Shown here: positions 13,232 to 19,824 of the stretch, in pieces | Numbering within the stretch: position 1 is the first letter of the stretch | How the letters are laid out: each line of letters opens with the position of its first letter | Source: Candidatus Avelusimicrobium fimicolum | Lineage (GTDB): Bacteria; Elusimicrobiota; Elusimicrobia; Elusimicrobiales; Elusimicrobiaceae | Direction of reading: 5' to 3' | DNA length: 19,824 bases | Assembly (NCBI GenBank): GCA_900541355.1 | Contig: UQJU01000023.1 | Span: forward strand, 1 to 19,824 | The notes under the pieces: model-generated | The model's input: the letters and a program-made list of their open reading frames with translations, nothing else | Databases searched by the model: none | What the model was told of the DNA's origin: nothing | Position numbers and translations under genes: made by a program

Positions 13232-13329
13232 CAGCCGCCGTTCCGTGCGCATTGTTTTTGGCGCGGAAAAGATTTGTAAAAAATATAATTTTTAGACGGG
13301 AATTAAGTCCCCAAATGGATACATACACA

Positions 13330-16300
13330 ATGAATAGAATTAAAAGTTTAATCCGGGTTTTATCGGGCCGGACGGTGCTTCGCGCCGTTTTGGCTTTGTT
13401 GTTAGTCGCGGCTTGCTCGCCGCTGTTTGCCCAACGCGCCGACGTAAGAAGCGCAGGGGTGTATTATCAAGACGGTTCCAAGATGAAAACTAGTACCACC
13501 ACTGGCGAGGTAACTGGCGGTTCCGACAAGGTATATTGTAACTGGGGTACAGGTGTTATTTCGACGGATAATAATCGTAGTTTTACGATCAAGCCGTACC
13601 CGTCTTCAAATGCAAATAAGCACGATCCGTGGGTAAGTTCGGCCTTAATTGAATACGACCAGCCTTATCCGGCTCCTACGGAAGAAAACAAATACCCCAA
13701 CCATTGTTTAGCCTTGTGTATGCAGGTTGTTTGCACCAACAGACCTATGGCGCAGGCTACTTATTCTATTGCGTTTCCGTTGCAGAATATTACTTTTGAT
13801 ATCGTCAAATACTATAACGGCAAAAATATTAAAGATGTGGAAGGCACCCCGGCTATCCGCTCTATTGATTTATATCCGGATATCAACAAGAATACCGCTA
13901 AATGTGGTTCTTATCGTTGTCCGGGCGGATCTGATTCTGGTTACACTTGTACTGCTCCTCTTTATGAAAAACGTGGGAGCACTTGTTATTATTTAGGTTC
14001 CGGTACTGTTGCTTCGGGGGAATGCTCTGATGATTTAAGCACTGATAAAGATGGAAACTGCGCCAATAAGAACTGTAACTATATTATTTTTAACAATGAC
14101 GGGCAGCCTTCTGGCTCGGAAATTCCTTTCTGTGCTGCGTGGGACGGTTCTTACGATATTGCGGGCGAATTTGGTAAATCCAATGGGGATTTTGCCTTCC
14201 GCGCCACCGTGGCGACGGACTTCCCCGGCGATAACGTAGCCGTAGATAAAATTGAATTTAACTCCACGATTGCCTACCCCGGCGAAAACCAAATCCCGAT
14301 ACAGGTGGACGTAACCAACGTACATACTGTGCGCAGCACTCCTACCGTAGTGGGGGATATTACCGCTGTGCCGGCCCAACCCTACACCTTTGCTTATCGT
14401 TTGAGCAAAGACGCGGATGTTCGTATCGCTATTTTGGATGCTTCCAATAGCGACAATACTAATTACGGCGCCACCAATACGGAAGATCCTATTAAAGGTC
14501 AGGCCCAAATCGTTCGCACCTTGGTTGATTGGCAGCCGCGCGTGGGCGAAGGGTTGAAAGGGGTGGAAAGCGATAAGCAAATTGTAGAGTCCGACTCGTG
14601 GGACGGTCGCAGCGACAGCGGTATGCTCCTGCCCGCGGGCAACTATATTGCCGCTATCCAAGCCAAAACGCAGGACGAGTGGCCGGGCATTGATTTCTCC
14701 CGCGCCGTTACGCGCCAAGTTTCCTTGGACCCCTTGAAATTGACGGATATTGCCGTTACGGGTCTGAACAAAAAATCTACTGCGTACGCTTCTATTAGTT
14801 ACGTTCCGACGGAAGCGTCCAAGGTATATTGGAATATTTACACGCCCGGCACTACTTTTGACGGTGGCACCTCAGGCACGAATACGATTAACACCAATTC
14901 CTCCCAACCTACGGGTACGGCTCCGGCGCTTGTAGCGAATACCGGAACCTTGGTGTATAGTTCTGCCGAGGACCGCACCAGCCGTATGAATTTTACCTCC
15001 AAGTGGGACGGTCTGTGCGGCGTTGAAACGGGTTGCACGCGCACCTATGCCAAGGGCGAAAAAATGTCTGACGGCTCTACCTGCCCAGATGCTACCTGCA
15101 AAGAAGCCTTTGCTTATGGGGCCCCGATGCCGGACGGCAACTATGTATATGTGCTGTGGGCGGAAATTCCGTACAACGGCTGCTATTACAACGCCTTGGG
15201 CGGCAATGCTAATACCCCGAGATTTGATGCCGGGGCTGCTTGCGCGGCCAGCGAAGCCAACAACAATAAACAATTTACGGGTGTAAAAACCCTCAGTTAC
15301 TACACGGGCCAGGTGGCTATTGAACGCGGATTTGTGGATATCACTATTCAGCCGGTCAGTTATTCCACCGTGGGTTCCAGCCCGACCGCGTACGGTTTGG
15401 ACCCGTTCATCTTTAAATATTCTATCGTGCGCGAAGCCAATGTGGTAGCCAAAGTTACCAACTCGGCGGGTGTGGATGTGAAATACTTAACACCCAAAAC
15501 AGGTATTACGCAGGTTGCCCAGCAGATGAATACGCTGTCTTGGGACGGACGCGACGACCAAGGCCGTATGGTAACCCCCGGTACCTATATGTTTGTAGTG
15601 GAAAGCAAAGATGCTATGTTCCCGGCGGTAACCAACAAAGCCTCTGCCGTGTTCCCGGTGGATATGTACCGCGTGGTGGATGTAGCCACTACGGATGTGT
15701 ATGGCGATAGTGATGCCAAGGCGACGATTTCCTATATGTTGTCCAAGGCGATGAACGTACAAATCAACATCTATAATAAAGATGTCGTCATCCCCGCCTA
15801 CAACACCAAGGGTGGCGATTACAGCGATTTTGTGGTAAATGCCTCTACCTGGGCGACGGGTTACGCCGCCAACTTGGCGAGTGTAGATGTGTATGAAACG
15901 GGTGTAACCACTCCGTTTGCGACATTGACGAATCCTGGTATTGGTACGACCACCAACCTCACAGGTACGGCTAACCCTTATACGCGCGATACGGTAACGG
16001 TGGTGGAAAACCCGAACTATGTGGTGGGTTCCACGGTTACGACGGAACTGCAATACTATGTAACTTTGAAGCGCGAAATCGGTACACTCTCCACGGGTGT
16101 AACCTCTTGGCCGCCCCGTATTTGTAACAAAACGACGGATGCTGCTGTGTTTGCTGCGGCGGGCTATGTGGACCCGGCCCAAGTAGCGGCGAAAGATACT
16201 AAATGTATCTATGTAAACGATACCACTTTTACCAACTACCCGGCCAATGCCCAAGATGCGGCCGCAGGTAAGTTGGATGTGCGTTTGCAGCCGATTAAAA

Positions 16301-17976
16301 CCTTTGACCGCACTTCTACCAAGACGGGCGACGGCATTATGATTACCGAGGAGTGGGATGCGGTGTCTTTCTACAACCCGACCTCTACCCAGCAGCCCGG
16401 CGCGTGCAAAGGCAAAACGAATTTGAAAGACTGCCCGTACGAAACAGTGCCGGACGGACAATATCCGTTCTTTATCTCGGCCCGCTCCAACGAACCGTTT
16501 GACCGCTATTATGCAGAGTCCGGCGAGAAAGATGCAGCCAATAAAGACTATATTCCGGGCGCTCCGTTTAAAACTCCTGCCGAAGTAAAACAGGAACCTT
16601 TCTGGTACGCTACGGATAAGGTGTCCAGCAAGATTAATATTACCCGCGGTTCGGTGTATTTCTTGGACGGCTCTACAACGGTATATCCCAATGCCCCGCA
16701 GTTGTTTAATGCTTCTACGGGCCCGGTGTTTATCCCGCCGTACGAAATTGATTTCTCCGTTTCCCGCGCGGCAACGGTAGAGGTCGCCATTGTGGCCTTG
16801 AAACCCAATATGTGCTACGACACTACCGGCAAGTTGACCGAGCGCAACGCCGCCGCCGGAGCGGTATGCAAATACCTTTCCACTACGACGATTGCCAATA
16901 CGGGCAACTTTGACCCCAACACCGTGCGCAAAGTGTATTGGGACGGTACGGATAACAACGGTGTTTACGTCAAGCCGGGCATTTACGAGGTCCGCTTGAT
17001 TGCCAAAAACTACCCGGATCCGCACCTCTATCAAGAAACGGTTAAGGTTATCCGCATTAATGCCGACTTGTTAAAAGTGTTTGACCTCTTGGAAGCGGAC
17101 GGTTATGCGCTTAACCAACGCGATACGGATATGAAGATTGGTTACCAGATTTCCGTTCCGATGAAAGTGGCTATCCAAATCTTTAAACCCGGTACCACGA
17201 TTTACGATTACCAAAAGGGCACCTTGCGTAACCCCACGACGGGTACGGAAGTGAAAGATATCCACGAAGTATTGGTAAAGGCCATTGTGGGTATCCGTCC
17301 CGCCACCACGCTTATTGAAGAAGTGTGGGACGGCCGCGACTATGCCCAGCAGGAAGTGCCGGACGGTACATATCCGTTCCGCTTCGTAACGGCGCTTAAC
17401 TCCGCCGATATTGACAGCGTAACCGGCGAAATTTTAGGCTCGGATGATACCTCGGCTGATGCCGCCAAGTGGAGCATTGAAAAAGTGGCCGATACTTACC
17501 AGTATCAAAACTTGCACAAAGCCACGGTAGCCATTGGCGACGGGCGCTTTGTCTGCGAAGATTGGGAAAAGACGGTTATCTTCTATCCGAACCCGTTGCG
17601 TGTAGCCAGCAAAGGTACGCTGGAAATTACCAAAATGCCGGTGCCCGGTACGGTATCTATTAAATATTTCAACTTGGCGGGCGATTTGGTGCGCGACAGC
17701 AACTATACCTGCGTGGATGCCAACAACTACCAGGTAACTATGGGCAGCAGTTTGCAGTTCAACCCGGATAATACACCGGAAGGCTCTGTAAAACTGGATA
17801 ACGACGGTTTGGATGCGTTCCCCAATATCCGCAACGCAGCCCTGCGCTGCAAATGGGATAGAACCAACCAACACGGCAAAAAGGTTGCCCGCGGTGTGTA
17901 TTTCGGCCTGGTAGATTTTAGAGCCCAAAACGGCCGAGAGCATTGCCAGAAAGTTGTAAAGATTTTGGTTCCGTAA
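13330..17976 (+). CDS. Giant secreted protein with FlgD-Ig-like modules and a C-terminal sorting-like domain
   Basis: From ATG 13330 the product has 1548 residues. It begins with a basic head and hydrophobic stretch (about 19-29), then P-L-F-A-Q, where cleavage after A34 is likely; V-A-A-C29 could instead be a lipobox. A cysteine-rich segment with eight Cys spans 192-268. Seven W-D-[GAR] motifs (W424, 559, 738, 1009, 1204, 1333, 1509), most followed by P-x-G-x-Y, mark FlgD-Ig-like beta-sandwich modules; stretches such as A-T-I-S-Y and V-x-I-x-I-Y recur before them. The C-terminal domain from about 1418 begins F-Y-P-N-P and ends G-V-Y-F...K-V-V-K-I-L, resembling type IX-type or FlgD-type C-terminal domains. 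ATG 13315 (five more residues) or TTG 13252 are other starts; none has a clear ribosome site. The function is unknown; adhesin or surface layer is plausible. Confidence 0.85.
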   Translation: MNRIKSLIRVLSGRTVLRAVLALLLVAACSPLFAQRADVRSAGVYYQDGSKMKTSTTTGEVTGGSDKVYCNWGTGVISTDNNRSFTIKPYPSSNANKHDPWVSSALIEYDQPYPAPTEENKYPNHCLALCMQVVCTNRPMAQATYSIAFPLQNITFDIVKYYNGKNIKDVEGTPAIRSIDLYPDINKNTAKCGSYRCPGGSDSGYTCTAPLYEKRGSTCYYLGSGTVASGECSDDLSTDKDGNCANKNCNYIIFNNDGQPSGSEIPFCAAWDGSYDIAGEFGKSNGDFAFRATVATDFPGDNVAVDKIEFNSTIAYPGENQIPIQVDVTNVHTVRSTPTVVGDITAVPAQPYTFAYRLSKDADVRIAILDASNSDNTNYGATNTEDPIKGQAQIVRTLVDWQPRVGEGLKGVESDKQIVESDSWDGRSDSGMLLPAGNYIAAIQAKTQDEWPGIDFSRAVTRQVSLDPLKLTDIAVTGLNKKSTAYASISYVPTEASKVYWNIYTPGTTFDGGTSGTNTINTNSSQPTGTAPALVANTGTLVYSSAEDRTSRMNFTSKWDGLCGVETGCTRTYAKGEKMSDGSTCPDATCKEAFAYGAPMPDGNYVYVLWAEIPYNGCYYNALGGNANTPRFDAGAACAASEANNNKQFTGVKTLSYYTGQVAIERGFVDITIQPVSYSTVGSSPTAYGLDPFIFKYSIVREANVVAKVTNSAGVDVKYLTPKTGITQVAQQMNTLSWDGRDDQGRMVTPGTYMFVVESKDAMFPAVTNKASAVFPVDMYRVVDVATTDVYGDSDAKATISYMLSKAMNVQINIYNKDVVIPAYNTKGGDYSDFVVNASTWATGYAANLASVDVYETGVTTPFATLTNPGIGTTTNLTGTANPYTRDTVTVVENPNYVVGSTVTTELQYYVTLKREIGTLSTGVTSWPPRICNKTTDAAVFAAAGYVDPAQVAAKDTKCIYVNDTTFTNYPANAQDAAAGKLDVRLQPIKTFDRTSTKTGDGIMITEEWDAVSFYNPTSTQQPGACKGKTNLKDCPYETVPDGQYPFFISARSNEPFDRYYAESGEKDAANKDYIPGAPFKTPAEVKQEPFWYATDKVSSKINITRGSVYFLDGSTTVYPNAPQLFNASTGPVFIPPYEIDFSVSRAATVEVAIVALKPNMCYDTTGKLTERNAAAGAVCKYLSTTTIANTGNFDPNTVRKVYWDGTDNNGVYVKPGIYEVRLIAKNYPDPHLYQETVKVIRINADLLKVFDLLEADGYALNQRDTDMKIGYQISVPMKVAIQIFKPGTTIYDYQKGTLRNPTTGTEVKDIHEVLVKAIVGIRPATTLIEEVWDGRDYAQQEVPDGTYPFRFVTALNSADIDSVTGEILGSDDTSADAAKWSIEKVADTYQYQNLHKATVAIGDGRFVCEDWEKTVIFYPNPLRVASKGTLEITKMPVPGTVSIKYFNLAGDLVRDSNYTCVDANNYQVTMGSSLQFNPDNTPEGSVKLDNDGLDAFPNIRNAALRCKWDRTNQHGKKVARGVYFGLVDFRAQNGREHCQKVVKILVP

Positions 17977-17983
17977 CTTAACA

Positions 17984-18008
17984 GCCCTTGGGGCAAAACC
18001 CCAAGGGC
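17984..18008 (+). promoter_or_regulatory. Intercistronic 10-bp hairpin
   Basis: GCCCTTGGGG (17984-17993) and CCCCAAGGGC (17999-18008) pair perfectly around a five-base loop, eight bases after the giant gene's stop. No T-run follows on either strand, so it is not a normal intrinsic terminator. It more likely protects the 3' end of the upstream message or lowers read-through into the PorV-like gene 60 bases on. Confidence 0.7.
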
Positions 18009-18068
18009 CTGCGGACATTGTGCCGCTAGTGCCGTAAATAGAGCCGGGTGTCCGGCAGAAACAGATTT

Positions 18069-19043
18069 ATGAATATAAGAATAAAAGTTTTAATTGCTTG
18101 TTTAACGGTCGGTCTTTTAAGCGCAGGCGCACAGGCGGAATCTATCAATTCCAATGCCGGTACTAGCGCGAGCGCGTTTTTAAAGATTGACGCCGGCTCC
18201 CCCAGAGCCCAGGCATTAGGTAATGCCTATGTGTCTATTGCGGACGGCCCGGAAGCCTTGTTCTGGAACCCGGCGGGTGCCGCTTCTGCCTCTACGCGCG
18301 AACTCCAATTTGCGTATTTGGACTATTTACAGGGTTATAAAGCGCGCACTTTGGCTTATTTGCAGCCTATTGGCAAAACCATTATCGGTGTAACGCTGAA
18401 CTATATGGATATGGACGGATTTGATTTTCGCGGAGATCGTGGGGAATTACAGCCCGAAGTCGGTGTTCCGGTGCAGAACTTTGTGGGCGGTCTTTCTATT
18501 GCCCGCGGGTTCTTCAACCAAAAACTCCAAATCGGTGGTACGGCCAAGTATATCAGCGAAAAATTGGATACCGACCGCTATGATAACGTCGGTTTTGATG
18601 TAGGGGCCAAGTTGCGCCTTGTCAACTGGTTGGGTCTCGGCGGTGCGCTTGTAAACATTGGCGATAAAGAAGAAATGCCGCGCGGTTTGCGCTTGGGTGC
18701 CGATTTGAATACCCGTTATTTTACCGTGTCCGGCGAATATATGAAATACCGCGACGATAAAGCCCGCTATGGCGTTGGCTTGGAAGTGCACATCCCTGAG
18801 GATATGCTTCAAGTGGCCCGTTTTGATTTGCGTGTAGGTTACTATACCCGCACGAATACGGGCACCAACGAAAAAGATTCTTGGGTGGGCGATTTAGGTC
18901 TGGCTGAAACCTCTAAGGTTTCCTTCGGGTTCGGTATTTACAGTTCCGAATTGTTTGGTTACGGGGCGTCTATTGATTATGCCGTTACGCCGTTTGGCGC
19001 GCTGGGCACCTCGCAGCAGATTGCGTTGGCTATCCAGTTTTAA
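18069..19043 (+). CDS. PorV/UPF0164-family outer-membrane beta-barrel protein
   Basis: From ATG 18069 the protein has 324 residues, with a signal peptide ending A-Q-A (21-23). The start of the mature protein has the family hallmark: S-A-S-A-F-L-K-I-D-A-G-S-P-R-A, then A-L-G-N-A-Y-V-S-I-A-D-G-P-E-A and W-N-P-A-G. The rest alternates as expected for a beta-barrel and ends in the aromatic residue F. In type IX secretion PorV receives cargo by its C-terminal domain at the outer membrane; UPF0164 relatives in other phyla have unknown roles. It directly follows the giant protein with a PorV-compatible C-terminus and is three bases from the next gene. A GTG at 18048 would add seven residues ahead of the signal peptide and is unlikely. 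No clear Shine-Dalgarno sequence. Confidence 0.88.
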   Translation: MNIRIKVLIACLTVGLLSAGAQAESINSNAGTSASAFLKIDAGSPRAQALGNAYVSIADGPEALFWNPAGAASASTRELQFAYLDYLQGYKARTLAYLQPIGKTIIGVTLNYMDMDGFDFRGDRGELQPEVGVPVQNFVGGLSIARGFFNQKLQIGGTAKYISEKLDTDRYDNVGFDVGAKLRLVNWLGLGGALVNIGDKEEMPRGLRLGADLNTRYFTVSGEYMKYRDDKARYGVGLEVHIPEDMLQVARFDLRVGYYTRTNTGTNEKDSWVGDLGLAETSKVSFGFGIYSSELFGYGASIDYAVTPFGALGTSQQIALAIQF

Positions 19044-19046
19044 TGT

Positions 19047-19232
19047 ATGAAGAATATCTATGAAAGAAAAACTTTTTTAAACAAAAAGGGCCAAACTGCG
19101 GTAGAATATATCGTAACGGCGGCCGGGCTTTTAACGGCTCTCATTTCTTTCTATGTGTTGTATTCCCATTTGGTGCCGCAGCAGTTTGACCAAGGGGCTA
19201 AAATAATTTTGTCGGATTATGATGCAAATTAA
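19047..19232 (+). CDS. Small Flp-type pilin-like protein
   Basis: The 61-residue protein has a basic leader of about 15 residues, then G-Q-T-A-V-E-Y: Gly at -1, Glu at +5, Tyr at +6, as in Flp prepilins cut by a TadV/CpaA-type peptidase. One hydrophobic helix follows (about 20-43), then a short acidic tail. It starts three bases after the PorV-like gene's stop, without its own ribosome site, so it is probably coupled to it. It may be a minor pilin beside the better-expressed Flp gene that follows. Confidence 0.8.
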   Translation: MKNIYERKTFLNKKGQTAVEYIVTAAGLLTALISFYVLYSHLVPQQFDQGAKIILSDYDAN

Positions 19233-19245
19233 ATTTTAAAAAATC

Positions 19246-19251
19246 AGGAGG
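19246..19251 (+). promoter_or_regulatory. Strong ribosome-binding site of the second Flp gene
   Basis: AGGAGG lies seven bases before the ATG at 19259 and is the best Shine-Dalgarno sequence in the right part of the window. It contrasts with the missing sites of the genes just upstream and fits a major structural pilin made in excess. Confidence 0.85.
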
Positions 19252-19258
19252 ACGTTAT

Positions 19259-19480
19259 ATGAAGTTTATCGTTGCTTTACAAAACAAAATGGACGCCCTG
19301 AAAGCGCAAGCTTTGGGTTGCCTGAAAAAGAAAGAAGGGCAGAACACGATTGAATACGTATTGATGCTCGTCGTGGTCGTGGGTGTAGCCGGTTTGGCCG
19401 GTGTGCTCATTAAGAAGTTTATGCCGGATTTGTTTGAACAAGTAAAAGGCAAAATCACCGGCAGCATGAGCGAAATGTAA
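19259..19480 (+). CDS. Flp/Fap-type pilin, probable major subunit
   Basis: The 73-residue protein has a leader of about 29 residues ending in K-K-K-E-G, then Q-N-T-I-E-Y with Glu at +5 and Tyr at +6, and a hydrophobic helix V-L-M-L-V-V-V-V-G-V-A-G-L-A-G-V-L. The short tail holds a charged stretch. This is the standard Flp layout, although the leader is long. The preceding AGGAGG suggests high expression. It lies between the smaller Flp-like gene and a TadE-like gene. Confidence 0.88.
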   Translation: MKFIVALQNKMDALKAQALGCLKKKEGQNTIEYVLMLVVVVGVAGLAGVLIKKFMPDLFEQVKGKITGSMSEM

Positions 19481-19491
19481 TTTGGAGCCGT

Positions 19492-19824
19492 ATGAAACTT
19501 TTTCGTAGGAAGTGTGGGCAGGTAACTGCGGAATTAATGCTGATTTTGCCGGTATTTATGCTACTGATTTTCTTTGTGCTTGAATACGGCAATATCGCAT
19601 ACCACACGATTATTATCAACCACGCTTCCTATGAATTTGCCCGTATCGGCTCGCTGGTGGCTGTTAAAAAGCCCAGCGGAAGACCGGACAGAACGGTCAT
19701 CACGCAGAAAATAAACCACGCAAAAACGCGGGTTTTTGGCTCAGATGCCGGACGGGTGGGGGTAAACGTAAAGGTGGAAACTACCGGCGTGGACCCTATG
19801 TACAGAAAGCACCGCCACGAGGAC
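19492..19824 (+). CDS. TadE-like pseudopilin (partial, runs off the right edge)
   Basis: The frame from ATG 19492 stays open for 111 codons to the window end. The start M-K-L-F-R-R-K-C-G-Q-V-T-A-E-L has the same G-Q-x3-E site as the two Flp-type neighbours, followed by the hydrophobic helix L-M-L-I-L-P-V-F-M-L-L-I-F-F-V. L-P-V-F near the start of the helix, then E-Y-G-N and a longer soluble part, fit TadE/TadF minor pseudopilins of Tad systems. GGAG (19484-19487) lies four bases before the ATG, and the gap from the Flp gene is 11 bases. Confidence 0.85.
   Translation, partial: MKLFRRKCGQVTAELMLILPVFMLLIFFVLEYGNIAYHTIIINHASYEFARIGSLVAVKKPSGRPDRTVITQKINHAKTRVFGSDAGRVGVNVKVETTGVDPMYRKHRHED

Larger units (their letters stand above)
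12798..13251. other. Non-coding repeat-rich stretch
   Basis: This 454-base gap between the pilin gene and the giant gene has no convincing ORF. It contains at least three plus-strand heads of the GTCAT repeat (12842, 12960, 13010) and, in the second half, possible promoters for the giant gene. The part from about 13052 to 13140 is AT-rich and otherwise featureless to me. Confidence 0.7.

Noticed and set aside
14035..14718. Minus-strand open frame of 227 codons inside the giant gene
   Set aside because: It is also a shadow of the plus-strand gene, with no recognisable motif.
15487..17034. Open frame of 515 codons on the minus strand inside the giant gene
   Set aside because: Its product is rich in Arg, His, Gly and Val in a pattern expected from reading the opposite strand of a biased coding frame. 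No domain, promoter or ribosome site was seen, and the plus-strand gene is clearly real.
17984..18008. Intrinsic terminator after the giant gene
   Set aside because: The hairpin is perfect but no T-run follows on either strand.

Overview
The window looks like the chromosome of a Gram-negative, fermentative anaerobe, most likely a gut-type member of the Elusimicrobiota. This assignment is inferred from gene content and protein style: HydG (FeFe-hydrogenase maturation), a PilE-like pilin, a PorV-family outer-membrane protein, and a giant secreted protein with FlgD-Ig-like modules beside Flp/TadE genes. No alignment was possible. Most of the window is housekeeping sequence. The more unusual material is at the left edge (1-463), in the middle (9.8-13.25 kb) and in the right third.

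Left part (1-2721). A gene-free 463-base stretch carries several copies of a short palindromic repeat whose units begin GTCAT, including one tail-to-tail pair. A small GIY-YIG nuclease gene follows. It converges on hydG (minus strand), and a hairpin terminator for hydG overlaps the nuclease stop codon. hydG and smpB are divergent. Their start regions form an inverted repeat in which each gene has an extended -10 box ending exactly six bases before its ATG and no Shine-Dalgarno sequence. The GIY-YIG gene has the same layout, which suggests leaderless mRNAs.

Central operon (2775-9837). tRNA-Leu(CAG) is followed 23 bases later by ftsQ, ftsA, ftsZ, a PilT-type ATPase, cmk, plsC and a four-domain ribosomal protein S1, all on the plus strand with small gaps or overlaps, ending in a strong intrinsic terminator. 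The order joins cell division (ftsQAZ), twitching-pilus retraction (pilT) and the familiar cmk-plsC-rpsA group. A stable hairpin and an apparently unused strong Shine-Dalgarno sequence lie between plsC and rpsA.

Middle accessory block (9838-13251). A soluble MgtE_N-plus-CBS protein (minus) diverges from an AlbA_2/Schlafen-type protein across a perfect 24-bp AT-rich palindrome that contains TATAAT on both strands. The AlbA_2 gene overlaps a SUI1/eIF1-like gene by ATGA, and a type IV pilin gene follows after four bases. The two flanking non-coding stretches hold more members or relatives of the GTCAT repeat family.

Right part (13252-19824). A secreted protein of about 1550 residues has seven W-D-G...G-x-Y modules and a C-terminal domain resembling secretion-sorting or FlgD-type domains. 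A perfect 10-bp hairpin separates it from a PorV/UPF0164-family outer-membrane protein gene. Next come two small Flp-type pilins and a TadE-like pseudopilin that runs off the window; all three share a G-Q-x3-E processing site. Together they suggest a surface or secretion locus that combines a Tad-type pilus with a PorV-dependent cell-surface protein.
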